Below are positions 12,852-26,789 of a stretch of 64,000 bases of DNA, piece by piece (positions within the stretch are counted from its first letter, which is position 1; each line of letters starts with the position of its first letter). The translations under genes were made by a program, and so were the position numbers. This DNA is from Mangifera indica (Eukaryota > Streptophyta > Magnoliopsida > Sapindales > Anacardiaceae), in the NCBI RefSeq assembly GCF_011075055.1, contig NC_058145.1:15187894-15251893 (forward strand). The letters run 5' to 3'. The notes under the pieces are model-generated. The model searched no databases. It worked only from the letters and a program-made list of their open reading frames with translations, and was not told where the DNA came from.

Positions 12852-14607
12852 AAATTTAACAGATCAAGTTTCAGCGTTCAGACCAGGCGGTGATGGCGCT
12901 TCTTGACTTTCCAAAACACTCATAAATAAATGTATCTAATTTCCTTTTTAGGATAAACATATTTCACCTTTTTGAAATTAGTGTCTGTATTTGTTCATTG
13001 ATCAATTACCATTATTGTTTGTCTATAAATTTATATTTAAATTAAATTTTGGAATAAAATTAGGATATTTGGGAAACATAAAAACTGTCATAAAAAATAA
13101 AAAATAATAAGTGGAAGACAGATAATAGTAATTTTATTATTATTTCTTGACCAATGTTGAAACTTCAGCAGCATGGGACGAACAGTGGGCGTAGAAGAAT
13201 CAACGGTGACTGATGGCTTAAAATAGTTGATTGAATGGCGACTTTTGAATGAATCCCACCTAACTTTCAACGTTATTCGTCCCTATCAGTTGTTCCACTT
13301 TTTTCAAAGTCAAAGGAATTAAAAAATAGAATTAAAAAGCATAAAAGAAAAAGATAATCGCCTATTGCTTTTGGCGTTAAAACACTTTTTTCCTTCTAAT
13401 CTGTATAGATAATATTTTTTATTTAAAATAAAATTTTATTAATATAAAATAATATTAGATTGTAAAATTATTATTTTATTTTTGCCTTTTTTCATTTTTT
13501 TAAAATTATAATATAATTCTAAATTGTCAAAAATAAATAAATCTTTTAAATAACAAAATTAATTAAAATCCACTTATTTACCTGTCCTTTCACCTTTGTC
13601 TCTCTCAAACTCTTTTTCTATAGAATTGTTATAAGTAATGCTTGAAAATTTTGCGTAGAAGGAATGCCTGAAGTAGCGGTAAAGCCATCCAAACAACTAC
13701 CATTGAGTCTCGAGAATACCTCCACATGCAGAAGACCTCGAGTTCTATTTGGGCAATATTTACTTGCTTCAATGTTTATGGACTCCAAAAGATGACCATC
13801 CAAACGAGTTCTAATTGAAGTAAAACTTTCTGACATGGTAAAATTCATCGTTCCAACTCCGCCCCATGTAAATAAATCTTGGAAACTGTAGAAACTGATA
13901 ATTTCTAGATACAAGTAGGAAGTTGATAGGAATCTGAACACTGCCACGAGCTTTATTAGACAAATGGGATTTAATAAATTTTTTTTTTTTTTGTACATAA
14001 CACTAATGAAATGATTATCCAGTTCACTTTCCCTTGAACCGATCAGGAGACCTATGGTCTTCATTCTCTTATACTGGCATGCTTTTTTTACTCTTGAAAG
14101 CTCGACTAGTGGAAGCTATGGCATTGAATGAGTTTACTGCTCTCACTTGAGTCTTGAGGGACCAATTGCTATAATATAAGGTTAAGAGTTATGGGCATGG
14201 TCAGCAACAATCCACCAGAGGACCATCTAGTTTGTACAATGATCTTGTAATCACACATTAACATAATTCAATCTTTTTTTTTATGCCTGCTCATTACTGA
14301 ATATATATCATTAAAATACTTGAAAGTCCACTTTAATCGTATCATACATCAATCAACTTGTGTCAACAAAATTTGCCAGGTTAAACTTTAAAAATATATT
14401 TATGTTTTTTCAGACTTCAGTCAACACTAAGATAATAATGCATTGAAGCAAATATAACAATACAAAACAACTGAGTGACATATACTAAAAAACGCTACAG
14501 CCACGGAAATAAGTTTTTTTTTCCTCCTTAATCCAAACAGAAATAATCAGGGGGCATGAATACCCAAAAGGTTTGTATGTGGATACGCAGTCCTCCATGT
14601 CTCAGCT

Positions 14608-17600
14608 TTATTTCCAGGTAGAACCACCAAGTCTAATCACTTCTTCGCTGCTATCCCTCCTGTGACCGCGATCCAGTTCGTTATCCCCTTTTTTATCGCT
14701 TAAATCACCATATAGATCCCTCAGCTTAGCCAAGTTGCTAGATGCAGATGTTTTATTTTTGCTTACATCTCTCTCTGGGCTTGTTGGACGATCAACGCGT
14801 ACATTGCCAGTCAGCACACTCCTACTTCTGCTCCTGCTTCTGCTTCTGCTCCGGCTCCTATGACTGTTCTCATATTCCCTCCTGCTTTCTCTCTCTGAAT
14901 ACTTGGACCTTCGATCATAATCATGTCTTCGATCCCTTTCCCTTTCCCTGTCCCTGTCCCTAATCCTATCCCTATCCCTGTCCCGATCTCGTCCTTGGTC
15001 CCTACTTCTGTCTCGATCCCAATCACCATCCCTATATCTGCCTCGATCACGTTCTCGGTCCCTATCTCGATCCCGGTCTCTGTCCGAAGAATCCTTATCA
15101 TAATATTCACGACTACGGCTGCGGCGGTCTCTGGGTGATCTTCTTATATCTTCATTGGCTCCATCATATGCGGGCAGTGGCATAGTGCGGCGAACAGGAG
15201 ATGAGTCCCTGGTTGATGCGCGATGAGGAGCACGCTGGCCAAAAGAGACTGAAAGTGCAGCTTTAACAGATGGTGGTCGACGAGCAGTATCATCAGATCC
15301 ATGTCGGTTGTTATCCCCAGTCACGCCAGAGTGCTTTGAGGGAAGTTTCATCTTCTCAAGATTAGTTACAATCTGACGCATTACGGGAACAGGGATACGA
15401 GGAAACAGAGTATCAAAATAGTACTGCAATTTCAAAACAGAATGGAGTTTTAAGGCTTCAGTAGGTTAATAGAATAAAGTCAAAGATGCAGCACGGTAGT
15501 TCATAATACAATCATCATAGAAAGAAATTTGGAAATAATAAGAAAAAACAAGATACAAAATAAAAGACAAGCTTATCAACAAAAAAGACAAGCTGTCTTA
15601 ATTCGCACAAAAAGATTCAAAATCTGTCCAAGAACAGATTATATACACAAAGATATCTTAATATTAAAAAGTAAGAATATTAAAAAAAAAGAAACAATAA
15701 TCATACACACAACATACATGCAACTACAAAGATTTGAGAAATATTAAAGGCCAAAAGTGATTGAAAAAATAACAAATTCTCCAAGACCTAAAGAAATGTA
15801 CTCTAGAGGATTGTTCAGAAAAAAAGATGAAAAACTAGAATCTAAATAAAATTAAAAAAAAGTCTTTTCAGACAAGATCTAACCCTAAAGAGGAGCAGCT
15901 TCAAGTCATGTTTGGATGTGTATGTGCTAACAGAGTTAAGCCAACAGGTGCAGGGTCATTAAAAGCTTGTAACAAACAACCAGGATAAACAAGGGAAGGT
16001 GAGAATAGAATTTAAGAGAAAGAAAAGGAGAAAATAAATAGTCTCTCGCAGAAAACCAAATTTTCTGCTCAATACCATCATCAAAAGGCTGCCTACGAAG
16101 AGATTAATAGGCAATATATACAGCAACCAAAGCCTATACAAACAGGAAAGAAAGATCTACTTTGGACAAGGTACTTAATTCATACAATATAAGAAAAAAA
16201 ATTAACTAGGAAAACCATTGTTAACTTAATAGAAAACCAAATTTGTACATTTTTCAAAAGATGATATAATTTATCTTGATTCTTCATCAGAAATATAAAG
16301 AAATCCACCGTGTCAATTACCTGTCCCAGAAGCAAATCACGCACGTATACACCCATTGTGGTCATTTTTCCATTGGATCCAGGTGAGAATTCCTGAAATG
16401 CAAGACATTCACTATTACAAAACAATTATGAAAAGAAGCATTTTAACAAATCTATTATACTCATAGGGTTGTTCACTGAGCATATAATAAACAGGACAGC
16501 AATTTGAATAGTGTTCAAAAAGGTTGTACTAACTTAAGTGATATTAACATGGACATACCTAAGGAGATAATCAAACTTTTAGTTCTAGCAAGGCACTTAG
16601 TAACCTAAAACTATATAATATACATAGTATATAGTCATTCAAGCAAAAGACAGATATTCCATGCAGAATTAAGTCAAGAAAATTTCTACTCAAGAAGGAA
16701 CTATATTTTTAATAAGTTTTTTTCTTCATCTCAAAAGATAAAAGCTGATATTCAGAAGGAACCAAAATAAATTTCACTATTCATTTTCTTATGAAATGAT
16801 AATAATACACTTTGACTATTTTGGTAAGCTTGAAAACAAAATTAAATCAATTGCTGAATCAAAATAAGTTCACTGCAGGGCCATATTCACGAGTGGAAAA
16901 TACTATCTTCATTTTCACAAGATTCAATTGGTTTAATTATTTAAAAAGGCTCATCAAACCCCTTCTTTCAAAAAACCATATTGGTAACTTAAACACTGCA
17001 GATTATGAAGTCAATTCAAACAAGATTAATAGCTAACTAGAGCCTACCAAATAACATTATCATTGTCTGAATTATTTTTATGGAATAAATTCTGAAGTCA
17101 TGCATGTCAATTATACCATATAATTATAAATTCCAAAACGAAATTTCTATAATATCCCCATATATTGATACTAGATTCCTTAGATAAGGATGAAATAGCC
17201 ATCACCCTCAATATCCAGACTGTCAGTTGTAGAATAATTACCTTTGCAAAATTATTAGAAGAGAGATTACTCTGGTTCATCATTATCGCTCTTTAAATTG
17301 TGATTCATCCTAACTACAATTTACGGAAAAAGTTCGAACCCTAGATGGATGACATCTTTCATTATAAGTTTTTGGCATCTTAACACACACCTTGCACCCA
17401 AGAAAAAAAAAATTAAATAGGAAAAAGAATGAGAGAGAGAAGCCTCAGTCTTCTGTTAGGGGAACTTGTAATCTTAACCGACAATATTATTATCCAAAAC
17501 TAGATATTTATTAAAAAATTAGTGTTAACGTTTTTACTTACAGAGGCCAAACATAAAAAAAATTAAATGTCCACCGTTTTCTTTCTCCATAATTTGAGAA

Positions 17601-20600
17601 TTATCAACCAAACCATCACAAAATCCAGTGTAAAAAGCATAATTGCACAAAAAAGTTTTCATATTGTTGATGCTGCATGCAGTATAAATTAAAAAAATTC
17701 AAACAAAAAGTAACAAGACACCACATCCAAAATGTTAATAATAAGCAACAGATGATGCTGGTTATAAACAAATTTGAAAAGTTAATAAATAAATAATATG
17801 CAGTAAGACAAGGGAAGAATTTCAAAACTTGTTAAGAAAAAATAGAAAATATTACCTAGAATACCTAAAACTTTGAAGAACTTCAAAGTCAAATGAAAGC
17901 CCTAAAAAAATTGCTGATTCAAAAATTCAACAAATAACTTAAGACTCTTAGAGATCCGAATGTCTCAGTTATGTGATTCACACCAGCACCATGTAATTAT
18001 TAAAAATGCTTTAATGACTGTAATACATTACTAAATATAGGATATAAACAAAAGAACCAGCAAAAACGCTTCAAAATACCTCATCATCCTTAAGATATGG
18101 TTCAAACCAATTCCATAATGTCTTTGGATCTGCAGCATATCTTAAATAGAGAAATCCAACCTGCAACAAAATCAGGTGTCAATGTCAGTATATAAAAATC
18201 TCAAAGCAAAAGTCAAACAGCCAAGCCATACACTCACAAGTAAAAAGCACCAGAATATTAAGAAAATGGCGAAGACAGCTAACAAAATTAAAACTGAGCT
18301 TTGCTGCCATGCAGAATATAAATCTATACCATAATTTTCAAGGAGCCAATAAACTGGTGCATAAGTTCATAATTATGAAACTAAAAAGCAAATTCTACAG
18401 TTAATCTAAGTCTGGGATTGTAGCAACAGCAGAAAAAGCAGCCATTATAGTCAGAAAGCAAGTTATCAATCTAACATTAAATATAGAAAAAGCAAGCCTC
18501 AGACAGAATGTTTCAACACTTCAGGAACGGTCACCTCAAACCTTGGTTTTGCAGATATCTGCTAAGCATAGCAAGAGGAATAAGAAAGTCTCAGCAACTC
18601 AAAGAAACAAGGAGACCTCAACCTTGATTTGTAGAAATCTGCTATGCAAAACAAGGGATTTATCATCTATATATATACATAGTTATAAACTCCTATCATA
18701 TATATGAGAAAGGTGAGATAGACATTATTCTAAGAATGAATCATATCACCTGAGATTGATTCATTAACTCACTGAAATATACACATTATTTCTGTTTCTG
18801 GAAATTGCAAAAGTTCAGAGTTATAGAATATGTGAAAGAAATATAAATGACAATAACACCATTTTCTACTCCACTTAACTACTAATGATTTCTGTCATAA
18901 GATTGAAGTCCTAACAAAGATAGGCCAGGACAGCCAAATTCACTATAAATCGGAAGACAAAGAAATTCCCATCAAAACTTAGAATTCTAAACAAAAGTAA
19001 TGTGGCACAAAAAGTGAGAAATAAATTATTGCTAATAATGCACATTGCTATATCTATGTAGAGCATATAATGTAGCAGCGAAACAGTGTAGCCTAAGTAA
19101 GGATGATTCCTATTCAAAGAAACAAATATGCATTAAATTGCAACTGTGCTTCTCAAGAAATGCAAAGACTCCTATGATGCTGTCAAGGGAAATATCTCAC
19201 AAGGCTTTTGAATCTTTTTGCAATCATGATTACAATTTGAAATATTAAGCTAAACTGAGTGGGAAGATTAGGCAGGCCAGATTGTATGAAGGCAAGTCTT
19301 CAACCTTTGGATAAACAAGTTTCCTCCAACTCTCCAGTGGCTTCTCTACTTTTCGAGAAAGGTTCCTTTAAATCAGTTGGAGAAAAAAATTAGAAAGGAT
19401 GTGAGAAAACTCTAATCTACTGGCCCAACATCCATCAAACTGTACAATCAAGGTATGCTTTGTTGTCATCCCTAACTATGTTCCTCAAGTTTTCTCCAGT
19501 AATTTAATCAGGTCATTTGGCTTTTATCAGAAACCAATTTCAAACCTACGAAAAACCATAGAAAACTAAAGAAGAAAATCAGCTTCTAATAATACACTAA
19601 ATTTTAGAATTGCATCTGAAAATTATGTTTCAAGAACATTTCAACCAAACATTTATCATAGAGTTTCTTATAAACCTTGTTCTACAAAATGGAGAAGTTT
19701 ATTTAATTTATATCAAACATACCCTAAACCTGTTTGCCAAGCTCTTGTGACTTGTTTAGGATTGAAAGTTCTTCCATCACTTCTAAGTTCAGGTCTTGAA
19801 TTGAATATAAGTACGTAGTTCACTAGATTCCTTGATTCCTTAAATGCACGTCATTAAGATCATGAATTTTAATCCCAATACTAGAACCAATATAGGACAC
19901 AACCACTGAAATTCGATAACTAAGGTTTTTTGAAATCATCATTGGTAGGCTAGACAAAATAGGGACAGCTTACTCTCATAAGCATTACCAAGAACAACAA
20001 AAGAATTATTTGTATTTGTTACAAAAGACTTATTTGCATATGTTCGATTAATTTTGATACTGGGCTCAATAGTATTCATAGGATAAGAATTTTAATATGA
20101 AAAAGCATGGAATTAAAGCAAATAACTCACACACAAAAGAAAAGGAAATCTTAAGAAGAATCTTGAATTAAATCCTTAAGATGATTAAAACAAAATAAAA
20201 ATACTCTTAACCTACCCCATTCCTAAATAAATTTACCTTAAAAAGATAACTTGCAAGGTAAAACTCTAACAAGAACACCAAGAAACCCACAAACAGATAT
20301 AGGGAGTGGAAGAAAAAAAATAGAAGAATCTTTTTTACAAAAATACCAAAAAGGATTGCATTTGAATTTATAGATGGTCATATGAAAACTGGAAATCAAT
20401 ATAATATACATGTAAGGAAGAAAAATTGATGTGAAGATACAACCAGGAGTATCCTCATTCTTCAAAATGTATGAAGTAGGTTAAATTGACTTTAAATTGA
20501 AATTGAAACATTTGAGTCAAAAATGATAAAGATATCTAAAATAAGAAAAAAAATACCCAAAAAAACAAATTACTGCCGTGTATAATGGCACAGATAATAT

Positions 20601-21512
20601 CACACACATTTGCAATACACATTGAACACTCCAAAACAATGTCCATTCATGTATTTTCCTTGCCATAAGAAATTTCTTAATAAAAATCCCTCTCTCATTG
20701 CTTCTACTAAAACAGTACCCCTTAACTTATAAGAACCATAGCTCTCATTGTCCTCCCAAGCACAAGCATATATAGTCATTCTACGGATGAATACTATAAA
20801 AATAACGCTCCTTTGCATATATACTATAATTTTTTCATTACAACTACTGATATAGATCAACCAGCCCATTTTTACCAGTTTGCTTAAAAGATAGCAGGCC
20901 ACAAACTAATCTACTTCACAAACAAAGAGATCCATGCTCCACATTATTTAAGTAAACCAGTAAACATCCCAGAGCCAATCCTATATCTTTCTCACAGTAT
21001 TTATCTGTTCAGAAAATCATGACTTTTTTTCATGGTTGATGATTAAACCTCAATGCCCTTTCAGTAGTCATTTTTTTTACAACTAAAGTAATTACTAGAC
21101 AGAGGCATTCATCCAGATCCATGAACAATCAAAATGCACATATGTATCTAGAAGCACATAAATAAATTTAATCCGTACTAATGCTACAATGAAAAAAACC
21201 CAAGGAAAAGGCTCTACTTACCGCCCTGATGTAAGGGGAATCTGGATGTTTCAATAAACCATGCATTTGTTTGACAGTAAGTTTCATGGTAAAAAACTTG
21301 TAAAGAAGACAGATTGCTGTTGAAGGACCACGGCAGTTTCCAGTCATCCATGGCTCCACATGGTCAACCTGATTGTAGATTTCATCAATAACTTCATGGT
21401 ATGTCTTTAACCGGTAGAGCTCCTTGAAATAATCAGACGACAGAATGTTCATACAAAGGACCTTCTCTAACAGTGAATCGATTGGTTTGCCACAAGTCTG
21501 AATCTCCGTCAT
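14608..21512 (-). CDS. PRP38B: pre-mRNA-splicing factor PRP38B (SR-like)
   Basis: This is a nuclear splicing factor of the PRP38 family, related to the U4/U6.U5 tri-snRNP protein that acts in spliceosome activation. Four coding exons (21222-21512, 18080-18160, 16321-16392, 14608-15423) encode 419 residues. The PRP38 domain fills roughly residues 12-180, with typical stretches such as LLEKVLCMNILSSDYFKEL, EPWMTGNCRGPSTA and MGVYVRDLLLGQYYFDTLFP. The C-terminal part from about residue 240 is rich in RS, RD and RE dipeptides, as in the plant SR-like proteins and human PRPF38B. The introns are long (about 3.1, 1.7 and 0.9 kb) and I saw no other gene in them. The start at 21512 gives the expected N-terminus for this family. 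The RS-rich region produces overlapping open frames that are not genes. Confidence 0.94.
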
Positions 21513-23439
21513 GGGTCATCAAATGTGTGCACTACGACACGCAAAATCAAATTCGGTATGAATATTTGCAGCAGTACTGCAATCTTAAACCTACAATTTG
21601 TCAAGGAAAATTAAAAGAAATGTGTAACAAAGTACCAATACAACAAAAAGGAAAAAGGAACAATACAATCAAACAAATCGTTTTGCCTATCTAGGACTTG
21701 TTAAATCCAAGACACCCCAAAAGAAACAAATAAAACACAAATTATTTATTACATCAAGCCAACTTGAACTTATTTTAGCTTATAAAAGTTGCGCCCAACT
21801 GAATTAAGTATAACAAATCCTTTAGCAAAAATAATATATGCAATCCAAGGGTTCAATCTTTAGACACCAATAGCATTAGCATTCCAGCATTTTATCATCA
21901 AACAAACAATTGAAGCTAAAATTTAACCTCCATACACTTTAAATTCCAAGAAAAATAACCCTAAACCTAACAGAGAAATATCCAAAAACAAAAGTTTGCG
22001 CGAAAGGATCACGAGAGATTAAAAGATTCGATCGAATAAATGAATACGCACCAGATTGTTGTCAGTGGCGAGCTTTGATTGGATAGGTTAGGAAGCAATT
22101 AATTGGATGTGATGGTGATAACAAAACCCTAAAAACGTATTTGTAAAATGCAATACAGGCTTAGCTATCTCATACCTGTCTTCTAACGCGAACGAACCAA
22201 AACGGCATGTGAAAGGTCCAGGGCGACCATTGGCCGATATAAATCAACGGCAAAATACAGAGAGACACCCCATGTATTTAATAAAGACATGGTGATCCAT
22301 TACTTTTAATTTCCTCAAAAGCCCACACTGTCCAAATTTAAGCGGATGCGTCTATCCTGGTAAGAAAATCTGCTTATATACATGGCTATTAATATCATAT
22401 GATATGATATAAGTAAAAATAATATTTATTCAAAAGTATATTGAAAATTGATGCAATACTATCATACGATAACTATACATATAATTAATACGGATTGATA
22501 CATTTTTTTTGAATAAATAATGATATGGCAAAAATTTATTTGATAAATTTGAAAATTTTTGAAATATTTGTGATATTTTTCTAAGATATGATATAACAAT
22601 TAGAATTTTTTTATATGTTTTTACTATTATTATTTAACAATACATGTATAAAATAGTTTTTTGATAGTAGACATAATACGTAAATGATTAAACATAACCC
22701 CATTGTTACGGTAAACATATGGGCCTTTTTAGATATTCCTTGCCTAGAATGTTATTTTTTTTATATTTTATGACAAAATCTAAAGATAATGGACTTGGGC
22801 TGAGTGAAGCCCAAGCTAACTTTACTTGATGCCATTGGACTTCCTACGTAAAATCAAGCGCAGTTCACACCACCAGACTAATGGCTAAATTTAAATCAGC
22901 TTGGGCTTAATTGGAGTAAGTAAGGGCCAAATGAGCCCACTTGACCCACCGGAGATTTCTCTTTCATGCAATTTTTAATCTCTATTAATAATTAGAATAG
23001 AATATTATATATATATATATATAAATAAATCTTATTAATTTATCTATATAAACTGAAATGATAACATAAAATCAATCAATCTGATTATTTATTTTTTATT
23101 TTATTTTAAAATTACTTAATTATATATTATCATATAAAATTGCATGTATTAATTAATAAATTTTTTTACTTAAAATTTAGTAAATATATCAACATTTCAT
23201 ATCATATTACATCATTTTTACCGTTTTATTAATACTTAAACTTAAAATGTAAACTAAAGAAAGAAAGTTAATAGCAACCCCTTGCCAACAAAGAGGAATA
23301 TGAAAATATTTTTCAACATAAATTTTTTATATTTATGTGGGATAAAAAATCATTTATAACATTAGGGATTAACAAAATTGGTAAAGTATTAGAATTTTTA
23401 GGAATAATAAAATTATGCATACCCATTTTAAAAATACAA

Positions 23440-23562
23440 ATAGATATACATTATATATATATATCATCATATGATTAGATGATTTTAAATTAAAAATAAA
23501 ATAATATCTAATCACATGATGACACATATAAATGTATACTAATTTGTGTGTCCAAAGTATAT
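23440..23562. repeat. AT-rich palindromic MITE
   Basis: The left arm (ATCATCATATGATTAGAT) and right arm (ATCTAATCACATGATGAC) are inverted copies around a spacer resembling GATTTTAAATTAAAAATAA. The same spacer and arms recur near 37.9, 38.1 and 45.5 kb, which supports a dispersed family. Confidence 0.55.
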
Positions 23563-24028
23563 ATGTATAATATCACTCTTTTATGAAAAAAGATCTAGAT
23601 CTGAGTCTCTGTCACGATCATTAAACCTTGATTTAAATTACATCTTATGGGTACTAATAAATGACTATTTCTCTTTTGAGCATACAAAATGGTCTTGAAT
23701 TTGACTATGTTTCTTGAACCAGATTGTCCATGTTAAAAATTAAAGCAAAAGTTCTATGCTTATGTCATTTTAGGATCAAACCATGAAACTCTCAAAACTT
23801 AAATTTTAAGCATTGAGTTGGTGGTTTAATTTTCCAATCATCACCAAACTTTTAACTATATGTCTTGCATTCATATTAATGTAAAGCCCAAATTATATTA
23901 ACTTGATGATCACAAAGTTTTTTATTTTTATTAAACTTGGGATAATAGTATATAAATGTTTTTAGACTGTTAAAAATGGATAAAATGTTGATAATTTCTA
24001 ATTTTGGGGTAGAAAAATGTAAATCATT

Positions 24029-24061
24029 CTGATGATAATAATAATAATAATAATAATAATT
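24029..24061. repeat. AAT [14 protein letters not shown]
   Basis: About nine tandem AAT units, beginning after GATGAT. No other function is evident. Confidence 0.8.
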
Positions 24062-24257
24062 AAACAAATATTGGTTAGTTAACGGCCTTAACAAGAAAGT
24101 GGGTGGTTAACAACCCTTTTGCTCTTTTTCCTTTCTTGGGAAATCTATGTTTGTTGGAAGAAAATGACCTAAACTCAAAAAGCAATAGTCACTCACTATT
24201 ACCAATCTTCAAATTTAGACAACTTAACCATGAATGTTTCTTGCTTCATTTCGACTA

Positions 24258-24445
24258 CAATAATTGAGTAATATTGCATGTACAGACAAACTATATAAGT
24301 TTATTTCTACAAACTAAGTAAATAACATTTGATTAGGTGATTTTGAAGTAAGAAAAAAAATAAATAATCACATTACTCAATTAGATATTGCTATCTTAGT
24401 TTGTACAGATAAGTTTATATAATTTATTTGTATGCATAATCTTTA
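24258..24445. repeat. palindromic MITE with TTGAGTAAT-type ends
   Basis: The element opens with TTGAGTAATATTGCATGTAC and has the complementary motifs GTACAGATAAGTTTATATAA and CATTACTCAATTAGATATTG on the far side of a GATTAGGTGATTTTGAAG core. It is non-coding. Confidence 0.45.
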
Positions 24446-24862
24446 TTCTTAAAATAATGTAATACAAAATGTAAATCCTATGTTTTGCTTTGGGGAAGTA
24501 AGGAGTTGGAAAAATGATAAAAAGGTAAATTGAATTAGCTGGGTAGTCTATGTTTTGAGTAATAAAAATATGATTAATTAGTTAAAGAAGAATGTAGTTA
24601 TGTGTAATTAAAATTTTAAGAAGAGAGCTGAAGGAACATATATTAGGACAAATAAGTATGCATGAGAGGGAGGTTTAATCAGAAAGTTTGGTGCAAGAAA
24701 GAAATTGCAAATGCAAATGCAAAATGCTTGTGATGTTTGAACAAAACTAAGACAATTACAAATCTCCAAACCCCATTTCATCTCTTTAAAAGCTCATCAT
24801 TTCTCCTTTTTGCTTCAGTGTAAATCTGTTGTTGAATATAATTCTGTCAGCTGCCCACAAAA

Positions 24863-26076
24863 ATGGAGAAAGCACACGCCAAGTCTGCACTAAAGGTTGT
24901 TTAATTTATTAATGAAGCTTCCTGTTTGTATTATATATTTATTTTTCTAAATTAATGTGTTTTTGTTTTAAAATTAATTATATAGTTTGTGAAGGCTGGT
25001 TCACAGTCTGCTGTTACATGGAGCTCTACTGCTTCAAAATTGGTGAGATCTCTATACACTTTTGTTACATATAAGTTAATAAGATTTATTTGTACGTATA
25101 GTTTTATTCTAAATTAAATTAGTGATTGAATTGAAATATATTGTTGGGCAGGCGAAGGATAATGAACTAAACAAAAGCAAGGTAACTTTATTAGTTCGGT
25201 CTTGAAACTCTAACTCATTTTGATGAACTGAGAGATTAGTTTGATTCATCTGAGTCAATAATAATATTAGGTTTCACCAAAGGTGGCCTCGGCAAAGGAC
25301 AACACAAAGCCGCTAGAGTTCACACTCCACACTCAACAAAGAGCTGTGAAACGAGCCATGTTCAACTATTCTGTGAGTAGTCTTAATTTATTTTTGAGCA
25401 ATACAATGTGTTTTTAGTTTTGAGTATTCAATTGGGTGTTCAGATAATGTATCATTACGTAATTAAATGTTATTTCATTTTTAATTCAAAATCACACAAT
25501 TGCATGATAACATGTTATTTAGATATCCAATTGAGTATTTAAATCTGGGTCCACATACTTTTATTGTTTAATTTGTCATTATATCTAAATTTTGCCTCTT
25601 GAGCTTTGGATACCAGAAAATTAGATAAAAAGAAGAGAATTATCTTGCACAGGTTGCCACCAAGTTATATCTGATGGAGATACACAAGAAACGAGTGGAG
25701 AAGCTGCAGAAGGTGGGTATATATGATATATTGTAATTATAATTTATGTTTTAAAACTTGGTTAATTTTGTATTAATTTGAATAATAGATGTTGGAAGAG
25801 GAAGAGGTTCGTTTGATGAGAAAGGAGATGGTTCCCAGAGCCCAGTTGATGCCTCTTTTTGACAGACCTTTTTTCCCACAAAGGTATAAATAATTACTTG
25901 ATAAAAAATTGATTAGGGAGTTACTGTTTCCATTTGATGACTTATTTTTTGTGTTGATATGAAGATCGAGCCGGCCATTGACAGTTCCAAGAGAGCCGAG
26001 TATGGGAATGGTGAATGGGAAGAGCTGCAACATCAGCGGGAATCATGAACTACAATTTTGGAAGCTCTCATGCTAA
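24863..26076 (+). CDS. small TPX2-domain microtubule-associated protein (MAP20-like)
   Basis: Seven exons (24863-24895, 24986-25042, 25152-25181, 25271-25372, 25653-25712, 25789-25883, 25965-26076) encode 162 residues, about 18 kDa. Residues from about 57 to 130 form a TPX2 C-terminal-type domain: FTLHTQQRAVKRAMFNY, then a basic and acidic helix (EIHKKRVEKLQKMLEEEEV), then PRAQLMPLFDRPFFPQRS. The short lysine-rich N-terminus MEKAHAKSALK and the length resemble the plant MAP20 group, linked in poplar to secondary-wall cellulose synthesis; that assignment is inference. The protein probably binds cortical microtubules. All introns are GT-AG. Intron 4 holds a palindromic MITE. The gene is convergent with COX11, whose stop codon lies about 700 bp away. 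Confidence 0.92.
25418..25560. repeat. palindromic MITE in intron 4 of the TPX2-type gene
   Basis: The left arm reads GAGTATTCAATTGGGTGTTC and the right arm has the inverted form GATATCCAATTGAGTATTTA; ATCATTACGTAATTAAATG and GCATGATAACATG lie inside. The same GAGTATCCAATTGAGTAAT end occurs as a fragment at about 47708-47730. Confidence 0.55.
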
Positions 26077-26789
26077 TTGGAAGCCCATTAAATAAGCCCT
26101 GAGAATAATTCAACCTATAACTCTTCTGATGCTTGTTTGATTAGTCATAGTGCCCTAGTTCTTAAAGACTTTTTTATTTTTTGTTTCTTGTTCTTTTTGC
26201 AGTTTTATTATCAAAATCTCATGTAGATATAGCTATCTTGTATTAGTAAAATAAAGGGACTGTGAAGATTACGTTTTGAGTTGATTTGATTTGTATAAAT
26301 CCTTTGTTTTAATATTAATGGAGAAATTGATATTACCTTCATATCATTTATCAACTATTGCATAGCAGCTGCTTGACCTTTCTAGTACAGAGAAAATTAC
26401 ATAAATCTACCCCATATTTTGAAAAATAACCAAAACCCCCCTAACCGAAACTTACATAGCCCACCACATAAAAAGTTGGGTTGATCTCATCATGCAACAG
26501 ATGACTAATGTATATATTAAGGCAAAAGGATTGTTTATGTTAGGGCAAAGGCCAGAAAGTTAAGAACAACTTAGAAAAATGTGACAGAAAGTTATGAACA
26601 AAAAAGAAAAAAAAAGAATATGGGAACAAAAAAGAAGCTAGGATATGATAACAAGAAAATTGTAGCAAAGAAATGTGAACTTTACTCAACCAATTATTCC
26701 CTACATGGGAAACTGATTTGTTTATTAAACCAAAGTATTTATGCAAATGCAAACTTATATTTAATGTCACTACAAAATTACCTTCTCCT

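Larger units (their letters stand above)
10967..14607. other. intergenic region between GAD and PRP38B
   Basis: Mostly AT-rich DNA. Apart from the Mutator-like element at 12101-12851, nothing recognisable was found. An open frame at 13618-14064 (minus, 148 codons) has no family resemblance that I can name and includes a poly-A tract. Confidence 0.5.
22200..24862. other. AT-rich intergenic region between divergent genes
   Basis: It separates PRP38B (minus) from the TPX2-type gene (plus). It contains AT-rich palindromes (see separate entries), a TA run near 23005 and an AAT [14 protein letters not shown] at 24029-24060. No gene was recognised. Confidence 0.6.

Noticed and set aside
13618..14064. 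148-codon minus-strand frame
   Set aside because: No domain or family was recognised, it contains a poly-A tract, and no splice continuation was found.
14095..14250. Weak resemblance of EAMALNEFTALT to the copia RT entry motif
   Set aside because: It is too short and lacks the following RT landmarks to support a call.
14742..15138. Open frames on both strands in the PRP38B C-terminal region
   Set aside because: They are shadows of the RS/RD/RE-rich coding repeat, which lacks stops in several frames.
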